Source: an uncultured candidate division WPS-2 bacterium (lineage in GTDB: Bacteria; Vulcanimicrobiota; Vulcanimicrobiia; Vulcanimicrobiales; Vulcanimicrobiaceae). From it: a DNA stretch of 47,420 bases. The translations under genes were made by a program, and so were the position numbers. Numbering within the stretch: the stretch's first letter is position 1; each line of letters begins with the position of its first letter. The notes beneath the pieces are model-generated. The model did no database searches. It worked only from the letters and a program-made list of their open reading frames with translations, and was not told where the DNA came from. Below are positions 17,947 through 26,418 of the stretch, one piece after another. The stretch lies in NCBI GenBank assembly GCA_937927945.1, contig CALEYW010000081.1, forward strand, positions 1 through 47,420, read 5' to 3'.

Positions 17947-19169
17947 GGGCGGTCGCCGTGGCGGCGGCAGCCCTGACCGTGTCGGTCTGCGCCGCCGTGC
18001 CCGCCGCGGCGGGCGCGCCCGGCATCGACGCAGCGCGCCTCGGCGCGTCGATTCGCGCCGCGGCGCAGGCCCACTTCGGCCTGTGGGATCGGGCCCGGCG
18101 CGCTTCGTTCGCTTCGGCCTGGTCGCGCTATCGCAGCGCGTCCGCGCGCATGGGCGGCCGAGACGCGGTCGCGCTCGAGGCGATTCGCCTCGTGGCGTCG
18201 CTGCGCAATGCGCATACGTCGATCGACGATCCGCAGTTCGCCGCCACGCGGCGCTGGCGGCTGCCGTTCGTCCTGCGCTACGTCGACGGTGCCTGGATCG
18301 TCACGGAGAGCCGCAGCCGCGAGATCCCCAGCGGCGCGGAACTGCGCGCGATCGACGGGGTCCCGGCGGAACGGTTCTTCGCGACCCATCGCGACCTGGT
18401 CTTCGCGTCGTCGGACGCGCAGGCGCGCACGCTGCTCGAAGCGGAGATGCGCAGCGTCGACGGCGACGCGCACCCGCCGCGGCTCAGCTTCGATGAAGGG
18501 CGCGAGCTGACGCCGTCGGCAAACGTGGCTGACGCGTTCTCCCCGCGCGTCGCCTTTCATTGGCTCGTCGTCGATCGCGTGGCCTACATCGCGGTCCCGA
18601 GCTTCGACGGCGAGACGTTCGAGCGCGATGCGCTCACCGCGCTCAAGCGCTTCATCACGGCGGATGCGATCGTGATCGACGTGCGCGGCAACGGCGGCGG
18701 CAGCACGCCGGTCGACTTTTTGGAACTCCTGACCGATCGCACGCTGCCGTGGTGGAAAGAGTCGACCAACGCACCGCTGCCGGCGCGCAAGCCGGTCGTG
18801 GGCCAGCAGATTCCGCCCGCCGACGGCCACTATGACGGACGCGTCGTCGTGCTCGCCGACGAGCGCTGCATCTCGGCGTGCGAGGATTTCGTGATGCCGC
18901 TCGTCTACGGACGGCGCGCGCGCTTCGTCGGCAGCCGGACCGCCGGCAGCACCGGACAGCCGTTCGTAACGCAGTTGGACGGGGGCATCACGCTCGCGGT
19001 CGGCAGCATTCAGTCCTCGCTGCCTGACGGCCGACCGTTCGAAGGGATCGGTATCGCGCCGACCGATCCGGCGCCGCTGCGGGCCGCCGACGTGAAGGCC
19101 GGCGTCGACGCGCAGCTCGACCGCGCGCTGGCCGTCGCCGAGGCGAAGCCCGAGATGCGCGCCCGATGA
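17943..19169 (+). CDS. Secreted S41-family peptidase-like protein
   Basis: Predicted 408-aa protein; the GTG start overlaps the dnaE stop. Residues 1 to about 24 are a signal peptide (AVAVAAAALTVSVCAAVP). The C-terminal half is an S41 tail-specific-protease-like fold: IVIDVRGNGGGSTP, then RCISACEDF with S311 at the usual nucleophile place, then GSRTAGSTGQP. There is no clear PDZ domain, and the N-terminal half is helical (ASFASAWSRYRSA). The substrate is unknown; proteins of this layout are often periplasmic hydrolases of uncertain function. Its stop overlaps hisZ (ATGA), so a periplasmic enzyme is translated between a polymerase and histidine genes, more likely from genome compaction than shared function. 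Confidence 0.85.
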   Translation: MRAVAVAAAALTVSVCAAVPAAAGAPGIDAARLGASIRAAAQAHFGLWDRARRASFASAWSRYRSASARMGGRDAVALEAIRLVASLRNAHTSIDDPQFAATRRWRLPFVLRYVDGAWIVTESRSREIPSGAELRAIDGVPAERFFATHRDLVFASSDAQARTLLEAEMRSVDGDAHPPRLSFDEGRELTPSANVADAFSPRVAFHWLVVDRVAYIAVPSFDGETFERDALTALKRFITADAIVIDVRGNGGGSTPVDFLELLTDRTLPWWKESTNAPLPARKPVVGQQIPPADGHYDGRVVVLADERCISACEDFVMPLVYGRRARFVGSRTAGSTGQPFVTQLDGGITLAVGSIQSSLPDGRPFEGIGIAPTDPAPLRAADVKAGVDAQLDRALAVAEAKPEMRAR

Positions 19170-20377
19170 GGTTGCCGGCCGGCGTTCGCGACTGGCTTCC
19201 GCATGAGCTCGCGCGCAAACGCGAGATCGAGCAGCAGATGCGCGCGGTGTTCGGCCGCTGGGCATACGAGGAAGTGCAGTCGCCGATCGTCGAGCGGTTC
19301 GACGTGCTCGAACGCGGTTTGGGCGAAGAGGCGACGGAGCTGCTGTTTCAGTTCAACGACCGGCGCTCGACCGCGCTCGCCCTGCGTCCGGAGATGACGA
19401 CGCCGATCGCGCGGCTGGTCTCGACGCGCATGCGCGAGGCGCCGCTTCCACTGCGGCTCGCGTACGTCGCGCCGGTGTTCCGTTATTACGAGCAGCCGCA
19501 GGAAGGCCGGATGCGCGAGCTCACCCAGGCCGGCACGGAGCTGATCGGCGCGGCGGGGATCGACGCCGACGCGGAGTCGCTGTTCATGGCGATCGAGGCG
19601 CTCGCCGAGATCGGGCTGCGCGACGCGCGCTTCGACATCAACGACGCGCGCATCGTCGACGGCGTGCTCGACGGCGTCGGCATCGTCGGCGACGATGCGA
19701 AGTCCGCGAAGCAGCTGATCAAGGCGCGCAATCTGGTCGCGCTGCGGCAGCTCGATCGCCCGGCGCTCACGGAGTTCGCTTTGCGCCGCGGCGGGCACGA
19801 GGCGATCGCCGCGGTTCGCACAATGTGCCGCACCACCCCGTCGCTCGAAGCGCTCGACGCGCTCGACGCGGTGCTCGAGCGAGCGGCGGCGCTCGGATAC
19901 GGCGACCGGGTGGCGGTCGACTTCGCGCTGCTGCGCGATCTCGAGTACTACACGGGGTTCCAGTTCGAGGGCTACGTCGAGGAAATCGGATTCTCGCTCT
20001 GCGGCGGCGGCCGGTACGACACGCTCTTGCCGAAGTTCGGCTATGACGTTCCGGCCGTCGGCTGGACCGCCGGAGTCGAACGCCTGTTGATCGCGCTGGA
20101 GCGGCGCGGGAAGCACGTGACGCGCCGGCGTCACCGGGTCGACGTTCTGGTGGCCGGATCCGACGTGGTCGCCGCGCGCGAGCGCGCCGCGGGAAACGTC
20201 GTGCGCTTTGCCGCGGCGGACCGGGGCGACGAAGCGCTCGTCGAAGAGGCGCGCGCGCACGGCATCCCGCGGATCGTCATCGCCACCAACGGTGCGATTC
20301 GGGAGCTCCGCGTCGGTGCGCGTGCCGAGAAGACGCCGCCGATCCCGCGCACGCCATCCAATTGGGACGCACGGTGA
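19166..20377 (+). CDS. hisZ: ATP phosphoribosyltransferase regulatory subunit
   Basis: Predicted 403-aa HisRS-like paralogue without synthetase activity, needed by short-form HisG. Class II aminoacyl-tRNA synthetase features remain: GVRDWLPHE at the N-terminus, ALRPEMTTPIARLV (motif 2 area), YVAPVFRYYEQPQEGRMRELTQAGTELIG, and the C-terminal FSLCGGGRYDTLL with GWTAGVERLL (motif 3). It is encoded immediately before hisG (10-nt gap), and the HisG here is the short form, which supports HisZ over a true HisRS. It probably binds histidine and gives feedback control to HisG. Confidence 0.92.
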   Translation: MRLPAGVRDWLPHELARKREIEQQMRAVFGRWAYEEVQSPIVERFDVLERGLGEEATELLFQFNDRRSTALALRPEMTTPIARLVSTRMREAPLPLRLAYVAPVFRYYEQPQEGRMRELTQAGTELIGAAGIDADAESLFMAIEALAEIGLRDARFDINDARIVDGVLDGVGIVGDDAKSAKQLIKARNLVALRQLDRPALTEFALRRGGHEAIAAVRTMCRTTPSLEALDALDAVLERAAALGYGDRVAVDFALLRDLEYYTGFQFEGYVEEIGFSLCGGGRYDTLLPKFGYDVPAVGWTAGVERLLIALERRGKHVTRRRHRVDVLVAGSDVVAARERAAGNVVRFAAADRGDEALVEEARAHGIPRIVIATNGAIRELRVGARAEKTPPIPRTPSNWDAR

Positions 20378-20387
20378 AGGGCGAACG

Positions 20388-21017
20388 ATGGACGGGCTGA
20401 CGATCGCGGTTCCCAAAGGGTCGCTCTATCGCGACGCCGCCAAGCGGCTGCGCGCGGCCGGGATCGACGTGCCGAGCGACGTCGGCCGGCGTCTCACGGT
20501 CGTGACCAGCGACGGGACGACGCTGCTCTTCGTGCGCCCGGCCGACGTGCCGGCGTACGTGGAGTTCGGCGCCGCCGACTGCGGGATCGTCGGCAAGGAC
20601 GTGCTGTGGGAGACGGACCGCAACGTCGCGGAACTCGCCGATCTGGGCTTCGGCTACTGCCGGCTGGTGGTCGCGGGGCGGCGCATCGACCGCTATCACG
20701 AGGGCGCGCCGCTACCGACGTTCCTGCGCGTCGCGACGAAGTTCAGCCACTCGGCCGAGGCGTTTTTCGCCGAGCGCGACCTCCCGGTCGAGCTCATCCC
20801 GCTGCACGGTTCGGTCGAACTCGCGCCGCTGGCCGGTTTGGCGGACCTCATCGTCGATTTGGTCGCGACCGGAACGACGCTGCGCGAGCACGATTTGGTC
20901 GTCGTCGAAGAGATCGCGGCGAGCACGGCGCGCTTCGTCGTCAACCCGGTGCGCTTCCGCGCGAAGTACGATGCGCTGATCGCGCTGCTCGACCGCTTGG
21001 CGAGCGTTCCCGCGTGA
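20388..21017 (+). CDS. hisG: ATP phosphoribosyltransferase, short form
   Basis: Predicted 209-aa enzyme that joins ATP and PRPP in the first step of histidine synthesis. It begins MDGLTIAVPKGSLYRDAA with an AAGG ribosome site 7-10 nt before the ATG. Family motifs include FGAADCGIVGKDVL, ATKF and the PRPP-binding loop DLIVDLVATGTTLREH. It lacks the C-terminal regulatory ACT-like domain of long HisG, consistent with dependence on the HisZ encoded just upstream. It overlaps the crotonase gene by 4 nt (GTGA). Confidence 0.95.
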   Translation: MDGLTIAVPKGSLYRDAAKRLRAAGIDVPSDVGRRLTVVTSDGTTLLFVRPADVPAYVEFGAADCGIVGKDVLWETDRNVAELADLGFGYCRLVVAGRRIDRYHEGAPLPTFLRVATKFSHSAEAFFAERDLPVELIPLHGSVELAPLAGLADLIVDLVATGTTLREHDLVVVEEIAASTARFVVNPVRFRAKYDALIALLDRLASVPA

Positions 21018-21805
21018 CGATTGCGTTCGGCGAGGGCGTGCGGCTCGAACGTGCGGGAGCGATCGCGACGATCGTGCTCGACCGCCCGGCGAAGCGCAAC
21101 GCTGTCGATCGCGAGCTCGCGACCGCGCTGCGCGCGGCGTTCGAAGCGTTCGAAGCGGACGATGTGCTGCGGGTCGCCGTGCTGTGGGGCAGCGGCGGAA
21201 CGTTCTGCGCGGGCGCGGACCTCGGTGCGATCGGCGACGACGCGCGGCGCAACGAGATCGAACCGCACGGCATCGGTCCCGGACCGATGGGCCCGACGCG
21301 CATGCTGCTCGCGAAGCCGGTGATCGCGGCGATCGCCGGGTACGCCGTGGCGGGGGGACTCGAGCTGGCGCTGCTGTGCGACCTGCGCGTCGCGGAGGAA
21401 GACGCCACCTTCGGCGTGTTCTGCCGTCGCTGGGGCGTGCCGCTGATCGACGGCGGAACCGTGCGGCTGCCGCGGCTGATCGGAATGAGCCGCGCGCTCG
21501 ACATGATCCTCACCGGCCGCGCCGTCGGTGCCGCGGAAGCGCTCAGCTGGGGTCTTGCGAACCGCGTCGTTCCGGCCGGCGCGGCGCGCATGGCGGCAGA
21601 AGAGCTGGCGCGCGAGATCGCGGCGGCTCCGCAGCGGTGCATGCTCAACGATCGCGCCTCGGTGTACGCGGGCTTGGATCTCGATCTCGCTCAGGCGCTG
21701 CGCCGCGAGGGCGCTGCCGGCTACGAGGTCGTCTTCGCCGAAGGCGTCGTGGGCGCGAGCCGGTTCACCGGCGGCGCGGGTCGCCACGGCAGCCCGGCCG
21801 AGTGA
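21014..21805 (+). CDS. Enoyl-CoA hydratase/isomerase (crotonase) family protein
   Basis: Predicted 263-aa crotonase with a GTG start overlapping the hisG stop. CoA-binding and oxyanion-hole elements are present: SGGTFCAGADLGAI and VIAAIAGYAVAGGLELALLCD. The first catalytic Glu of true hydratases is kept (E117, in GGLE), but the second is Cys (C137, in FGVFCRRWGVPLIDGG). That FGVF-x-RRWGVPLIDGGT pattern marks a widespread crotonase subgroup of unclear reaction, so a standard hydratase role should not be assumed. An acyl-CoA ligase gene follows after 4 nt. The two may act on one acid, yet they sit inside the histidine cluster. Confidence 0.88.
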   Translation: MTIAFGEGVRLERAGAIATIVLDRPAKRNAVDRELATALRAAFEAFEADDVLRVAVLWGSGGTFCAGADLGAIGDDARRNEIEPHGIGPGPMGPTRMLLAKPVIAAIAGYAVAGGLELALLCDLRVAEEDATFGVFCRRWGVPLIDGGTVRLPRLIGMSRALDMILTGRAVGAAEALSWGLANRVVPAGAARMAAEELAREIAAAPQRCMLNDRASVYAGLDLDLAQALRREGAAGYEVVFAEGVVGASRFTGGAGRHGSPAE

Positions 21806-21809
21806 GGCG

Positions 21810-23339
21810 ATGAGCCCGACGTATCGCGAGCTCATCCTGCGCGGCGCACGCGGCCACGGCGACCGCGTCGCGATCAGCGCGGGTGCGCTCGACCTGACGT
21901 TCGCCGAGGTCGACGCGCTGAGCACGCGCCTCGCGAACGCGCTCGCCGCGTACGGGATCGCGCCGCGCGCGCGTTTGGCCCTTCTGCTCAACAACGGTCC
22001 GTTGAGCATCCCGGTCGACTTCGCCTGCGTGAAAGCGAACCTGAACCGCGTCCCGCTCAACGCTCGCCTCTCGCTCGACGAGCACGCCCGCATGCTGGTC
22101 GAGACGGCGGCGGAAGCGCTGCTGTACGGAGCCGATCTGGCGGAGCGCGCGCTGGCGCTGGCCGAACGGGTCCCCGGGCTGCGCGCGATCCCGCTCGAGC
22201 CGGGGCCGCACGACCGCGACGCACTCAGCGTTCGCGCCGAATCGGCGTCGCCGGAACTGGCGCCGCTCGCCGTCGATCCGTCGGACGTGATCCTCACGCT
22301 GTACACGTCGGGAACGACCGGGACGCTCAAGGCCGCGCAGCACACGCAGGCCTCGTACGCGGCGATCTGCCGCAACGTGCTGCTGAACCTGGTTCCGGTG
22401 CGCGAGGACGACGCGATGCTGCAGGCGGCGTCGCTCATTCACGCGAGCGGCGTCTTCGTACTGCCGTTCTGGCTGCGCGGCGCGCGTACCGTGATCATGC
22501 CGGCGTTCGAGCCGAAGGAGTTCCTGCGCCTGCTCGACGCCGAGGCGATCACCGCGATCAACCTCGTGCCGACGATGCTGCAAATGCTCCTGCAGCAGCC
22601 GGACGTCGATGCGCGCGACTACCGCACGCTGCGCACGATCATCTACGGCGCGTCGCCGATCCCGCAGCCGGTGCTCGCGCGCGCGATGGCGGTGTTCGGG
22701 CGCGAGCGGTTCTTCCAATATTACGGGCAGACCGAGGCGCCGCTGTGCATCACCGTGCTGCGTCCCGAGGATCACGCCGGAGAGCGGCTGCGCTCGTGCG
22801 GCAAGCCGTCCATCGACGTCGAAGTGAAGCTGGTCGATCCCGCCGGCGCCGAAGTTCCGGCCGGACGCGAAGGCGAGATCGCCGTGCGCGCGCCTTCGAT
22901 GATGGCCGGCTACTTCGCCGCGCCGGAGCTCGATGCCGAGATGCGGCTTCCGGACGGATGGCTGCGGACGCGCGACGTCGGCGTCTTCGATCGCGACGGG
23001 TTTCTCTATCTGCTCGACCGCACGTCGGACATGATCGTGACCGGCGGATACAACGTCTACCCGCGCGAGGTCGAAGACGTGCTGCTGACGCACCCGGCGG
23101 TGCGCGAGTGCGCCGTCATCGGGCTGCCGGATGAGACGTGGGTCGAAGCGGTCGTCGCCGTCGTCGTCGCCGAGCCGGGCACGGTCGGCGAAGACGAACT
23201 GATCGCGTTCTGCCGCGACCGGCTCGCCGGGTACAAGAAGCCGCAGCGGGTGATCTTCGATGCGGTGATCCCGAAGACGGCGGTCGGCAAAGTCAGCCGC
23301 AAGACGCTGCGCGACCGCCACCGAAACGGCGCCGTATGA
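21810..23339 (+). CDS. AMP-forming acyl-CoA synthetase/ligase
   Basis: Predicted 509-aa ANL-superfamily enzyme that activates a carboxylic acid through an acyl-adenylate. Motifs appear in the normal order: the nucleotide loop LYTSGTTGTLKA near residue 165, YYGQTEAPL near 305, RTRDVG near 388, the hinge region MIVTGGYNVYPREVE, and the C-terminal catalytic Lys region PKTAVGKVSRKTLR. The P-loop ends in GTLKA where most relatives have GxPKG. The substrate chain length cannot be read from the sequence. It overlaps hisD by 4 nt (ATGA) and follows a crotonase, so the pair is cotranslated within the his cluster. Confidence 0.92.
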   Translation: MSPTYRELILRGARGHGDRVAISAGALDLTFAEVDALSTRLANALAAYGIAPRARLALLLNNGPLSIPVDFACVKANLNRVPLNARLSLDEHARMLVETAAEALLYGADLAERALALAERVPGLRAIPLEPGPHDRDALSVRAESASPELAPLAVDPSDVILTLYTSGTTGTLKAAQHTQASYAAICRNVLLNLVPVREDDAMLQAASLIHASGVFVLPFWLRGARTVIMPAFEPKEFLRLLDAEAITAINLVPTMLQMLLQQPDVDARDYRTLRTIIYGASPIPQPVLARAMAVFGRERFFQYYGQTEAPLCITVLRPEDHAGERLRSCGKPSIDVEVKLVDPAGAEVPAGREGEIAVRAPSMMAGYFAAPELDAEMRLPDGWLRTRDVGVFDRDGFLYLLDRTSDMIVTGGYNVYPREVEDVLLTHPAVRECAVIGLPDETWVEAVVAVVVAEPGTVGEDELIAFCRDRLAGYKKPQRVIFDAVIPKTAVGKVSRKTLRDRHRNGAV

Positions 23340-24622
23340 AGATCCACGCGGCGAGCGACGCGGCGGCGTTGCGCGAACTCTATGCCGGCGGCTGGGACCC
23401 GCCGCGCTCCGTCGTCGACGCGGTTCGCGCGATCCTCGACGACGTGCGAGCGCGCGGCGACGAGGCGCTCGTCGAGTACACGCGCCGTTGGGATCATGCC
23501 GGAGCGACCGTTGCCGGCTTGCGCGTCGACGTCCCGTCGCGGAAGCACGCGCGCGCGCTCGTCCCCGAGCCGATCGCCGCGGGTCTCGAGCTCGCGAAGG
23601 AGCGCATCGCTGACTTTCACGCGCGGCAGCTGCCCGACCCGATCGATTACCACGCGCACGACATGACGCACTACGCGTTCTTGTCGCGGCCGCTCGCGGC
23701 GATCGGTGCCTACGTTCCCGGCGGCACGGCCACGCTGCCCTCGACGGTGCTGATGACGGTCGTGCCGGCGAAGGTCGCCGGCGTCGAACGGATCGTCGTC
23801 GTGACACCGCCGCAGCGCGACGGCCGCGTCGATCCGGCCGTCATGTACGCCTGCGCGTTGACGGAAGTCGACGAGCTCTACGCCGTCGGCGGCGCGCAAG
23901 CGATCGCGGCGCTGGCATACGGCACGGCGGCGATCGCACCGGTCGACAAGATCGTCGGTCCCGGCAACGTGTACGTCACCGAAGCGAAACGCCAAGTGTT
24001 CGGCCGGTGCGGGATCGACGGCCTCGCCGGCCCCTCGGAAGTGCTCGTCGTCGCCGGCGAGCGCGCGAAGCCGGAACTCGTGGCGGGCGAACTGGTCGCG
24101 CAGGCCGAGCACGATCCGTTGGCGCGAGTCGCGGCGGTGTCGCGCGAGCGCGCGCTGCTCGAAGCGGTCGCGGCGCTGCTCGACGGTCCGTTCGGCCGCG
24201 CGAGCGGACGCGACGACGTCGTGTCGCGCGTGCTCGACACGCGCGCGTGGCTCGTGCACGCGGATTCCGACGTCGCGATGCTCGAGGTGATCGAGCGCTT
24301 CGCGCCCGAGCATCTCTCGCTCATGATCGAAGACCCGTACGCGTGGGTCGCGAAGATCCGCCGCGCCGGCGCGATCTTCGTCGGCGACGACACGCCGGTC
24401 GCCGCCGGCGACTACATCGCGGGCACGAACCACACGCTCCCCACCTCCGGCGCCGCACGCTTCTCGTCGGGCCTGCGCACCGTCGACTACCTGCGCACGA
24501 TGACGCTGGTCGAAAACTCCCGCGCGCGCATGGAGTCCGACGCGGAGGTTCTGGCGGCATTAGCGGACTTCGAAGGCCTTCCGGCGCACGCGCGCACCGC
24601 CAGGATGCGCGCGAAGGACTGA
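23336..24622 (+). CDS. hisD: Histidinol dehydrogenase
   Basis: Predicted 428-aa enzyme for the last two oxidations of histidine synthesis (L-histidinol to L-histidine with two NAD+). The HisD signature is clear: GAYVPGGTATLPSTVLM, VDKIVGPGNVYVTEAKRQVFG, LAGPSEVLVVAGE, the zinc-site region AQAEHDP and NHTLPTSGAARFSSGL. The ATG overlaps the ligase stop. The window has no hisB, hisC, hisA, hisF, hisH or hisI, so the pathway is split across the genome. About 100 nt without a clear terminator follow before the HAD gene. Confidence 0.96.
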   Translation: MKIHAASDAAALRELYAGGWDPPRSVVDAVRAILDDVRARGDEALVEYTRRWDHAGATVAGLRVDVPSRKHARALVPEPIAAGLELAKERIADFHARQLPDPIDYHAHDMTHYAFLSRPLAAIGAYVPGGTATLPSTVLMTVVPAKVAGVERIVVVTPPQRDGRVDPAVMYACALTEVDELYAVGGAQAIAALAYGTAAIAPVDKIVGPGNVYVTEAKRQVFGRCGIDGLAGPSEVLVVAGERAKPELVAGELVAQAEHDPLARVAAVSRERALLEAVAALLDGPFGRASGRDDVVSRVLDTRAWLVHADSDVAMLEVIERFAPEHLSLMIEDPYAWVAKIRRAGAIFVGDDTPVAAGDYIAGTNHTLPTSGAARFSSGLRTVDYLRTMTLVENSRARMESDAEVLAALADFEGLPAHARTARMRAKD

Positions 24623-24724
24623 GCAGCAGCGCGCGGCGCGCAGCTCCCTGGCGAGAACTTGCCGGGGTTGGACCGGCGGGTCACCATGTAACGCGGACGC
24701 CGGCGTCGAACGCGGCGGTCCGAG

Positions 24725-25537
24725 ATGCTCTCTACGACGCGGATCCGCTTGGTCGCACTCGATCTCGACGGGACACTGGTCGGCGAAGACCTCGTGATAC
24801 GTCCGCGCGTGCGCGAAGCCGTGGCGGAAGCGCAGCGGCGCGGCGTCACCGTCACCATCGTGACGGGACGCATGTTCGCGGCCGCTCGGCCCTACGCGCT
24901 CGCGCTCGGCGTCACCGGCGCGATCGTGTGCTACCAAGGCGCCGCGATATTCGACGTCGCGAGCGGCGCGACGCTGCGGCAAGTCGCCGTCCGGCCTGAC
25001 GTGACGCGCGAGGTCCTCGAGTGGGCGCACGAACGCGGCGTACACGCCCAGTGCTACGCCGACGACACGCTGTACGTCGAAGCGATCGACCGTTTCTCCG
25101 AACGCTACACCGCGCTGGCGCGGGTCGAGCCGCACGTCGTCCCATCGCTGCGTGCGGAATTCGCGGAGCGGCCCAGCATCAAGATCGTGCTGGTTGACGA
25201 CGCGGAGCGCTCGGACGCCCATTTGACGGCGCTGCGCGTGCTGCTCGGCGACCGTGCGTACCTGACTCGCAGCCACGCGGATTTCGTCGAAGTGGTCGAC
25301 CCGCACGTCAACAAGGGTGAGGCGCTCGCGTTCGTGGCGCTGCGTTGCGGGATTCCGCTCGATGCGACGCTGGCGGTCGGCGATGCGTGGAACGACGTGC
25401 CGCTGCTCGATGCGGCGGCGATCGGCGTCGCGATGGGATCGGGACCGCCCGAACTGCTAGCCCGCGCCGACGCGGTCGTTGGTGACGTCGCGCACGACGG
25501 CGTCGCCGAGGCGATCGAGCGGTACGTGCTCGCGTGA
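24725..25537 (+). CDS. HAD-superfamily phosphatase, Cof type (IIB)
   Basis: Predicted 270-aa hydrolase. Motif I is ALDLDGTLVG with nucleophile D13 and acid D15. Motif II is the Thr of VTIVTGRMF. Motif III is the Lys of NKGEAL, and motif IV is GDAWNDVPLL. A type IIB cap lies between about residues 85 and 190. Such enzymes dephosphorylate sugar phosphates, nucleotides or flavin precursors; the substrate cannot be assigned. It overlaps ftsQ by 4 nt (GTGA), occupying the place where cell-wall genes such as murB or ddl often stand in division clusters. Confidence 0.9.
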   Translation: MLSTTRIRLVALDLDGTLVGEDLVIRPRVREAVAEAQRRGVTVTIVTGRMFAAARPYALALGVTGAIVCYQGAAIFDVASGATLRQVAVRPDVTREVLEWAHERGVHAQCYADDTLYVEAIDRFSERYTALARVEPHVVPSLRAEFAERPSIKIVLVDDAERSDAHLTALRVLLGDRAYLTRSHADFVEVVDPHVNKGEALAFVALRCGIPLDATLAVGDAWNDVPLLDAAAIGVAMGSGPPELLARADAVVGDVAHDGVAEAIERYVLA

Positions 25538-26310
25538 AGGCGGGCGCGCGTCCGCGCCCGCGCGGACTGCAGCGGCGGCGGAAGCCGTCGCTCGCCGCGC
25601 GCGTGCGGCCGTTCTGGATTCTCGCTGCGCTGGCGGCGGCGCTGTTGGTATGGGGTGGCCTGTGGTTGGCACAGTCGCCATGGTTTCGGATCGCACGGGT
25701 AGGGATCGACGTCCCGCTCGGCTCGCCGGTGTCGCGCAACGACGTGCGAACGGCAGCCGCGGTGCCGCTCGGCGCGAACGTGTGGCTGCTGAATCCCTGG
25801 GCGATCGCGCATCGCATCGAGGCGATCCCCTACGTCGAGACGGCGACGGTCCATCGCGGTCAATTCCCGCAGCCGTTCCTCGAAATCGGCGTGACGATGC
25901 GCCGGCCGACCAGTTGCGTTCGGGCCGGTGCTCGCGAGGTGACGATCGATGCCACCGCCCGGGTCTTGCAAAAGGGCTGCGCCGTCTTGACCGCGGCGCT
26001 CATCGACGCCGGCAAGGCCGTCCTGGCCGAGCCGGGAGGACGCGTGGTCGACGCCGAGGTCGCGCGGCTCCTCGACGACGCCAGGATCTTGGCCGACGCG
26101 AGCCTGACGGTCCGCACCCTGCGCCGCGACCGGTGGGGCGGTCTCGAGGCGGTCGACGTCACCGGGGTGACGCTGCGCTTCGGAGAGGACGACGATCTAG
26201 CCAAGAAGGCGGCGCTGGTCGGTCCGGTGCGGGCCGGCATCGGGTCGCGCCGTCCGATCCGGGCAGTCGACCTGCGCGCCCCCACCACCCCGACGGTGGA
26301 ATTCCGCTGA
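25534..26310 (+). CDS. ftsQ: Cell division protein FtsQ/DivIB
   Basis: Predicted 258-aa bitopic protein. A basic cytoplasmic N-terminus (RPRPRGLQRRRKP) precedes one membrane helix at about residues 27-46 (FWILAALAAALLVWGGLWLA). The POTRA domain follows (FRIARVGIDVPLGSPVSRNDV, then NPWAIAHRIEAIPYVETATVHR, the usual helix-strand with the IPYVxxATV pattern). A beta domain ends in VEFR. It is a divisome scaffold between early and late proteins. Placement directly before ftsA and ftsZ supports the call; sequence similarity alone would be moderate, as is normal for FtsQ. The GTG start overlaps the HAD gene. Confidence 0.88.
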   Translation: MKAGARPRPRGLQRRRKPSLAARVRPFWILAALAAALLVWGGLWLAQSPWFRIARVGIDVPLGSPVSRNDVRTAAAVPLGANVWLLNPWAIAHRIEAIPYVETATVHRGQFPQPFLEIGVTMRRPTSCVRAGAREVTIDATARVLQKGCAVLTAALIDAGKAVLAEPGGRVVDAEVARLLDDARILADASLTVRTLRRDRWGGLEAVDVTGVTLRFGEDDDLAKKAALVGPVRAGIGSRRPIRAVDLRAPTTPTVEFR

Positions 26311-26324
26311 TCCCTCCACCGGTG

Positions 26325-26357
26325 TGTGGGGACCGATCTGTGGATGACTGTGGACGA
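26325..26357 (+). promoter_or_regulatory. Phased TGTGG repeats upstream of ftsA (possible MraZ-like operator)
   Basis: Three direct copies of TGTGG lie in the 108-nt gap between ftsQ and ftsA: TGTGGGGAC at 26325, TGTGGATGA at 26339 and TGTGGACGA at 26349. The last two are exactly 10 bp apart and adjoin as near-identical 10-mers (TGTGGATGAC, TGTGGACGAT). An inverted CCACAATAT follows at 26382-26390. MraZ, regulator of division clusters, binds short G-rich repeats spaced about 10 bp, so this could be its site or an unrelated operator. The AT-richer stretch around 26359-26390 may hold the ftsA promoter. Confidence 0.4.
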
Positions 26358-26418
26358 TTTTGTAGGTATCCGTCTACTGGGCCACAATATATGGTGGTGC
26401 AAGTGAAGGCGGGGATGA

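Noticed and set aside
19166..20377. Histidyl-tRNA synthetase instead of HisZ
   Set aside because: The protein shares the class II fold, but stands 10 nt before a short-form HisG, which needs HisZ. The synthetase-specific HisA motifs are not evident.
26339..26357. A replication origin based on DnaA-box-like repeats
   Set aside because: There is no dnaA, dnaN or gidA nearby, no AT-rich unwinding region and only near-matches to the box. The repeats are better treated as a possible operator upstream of ftsA.
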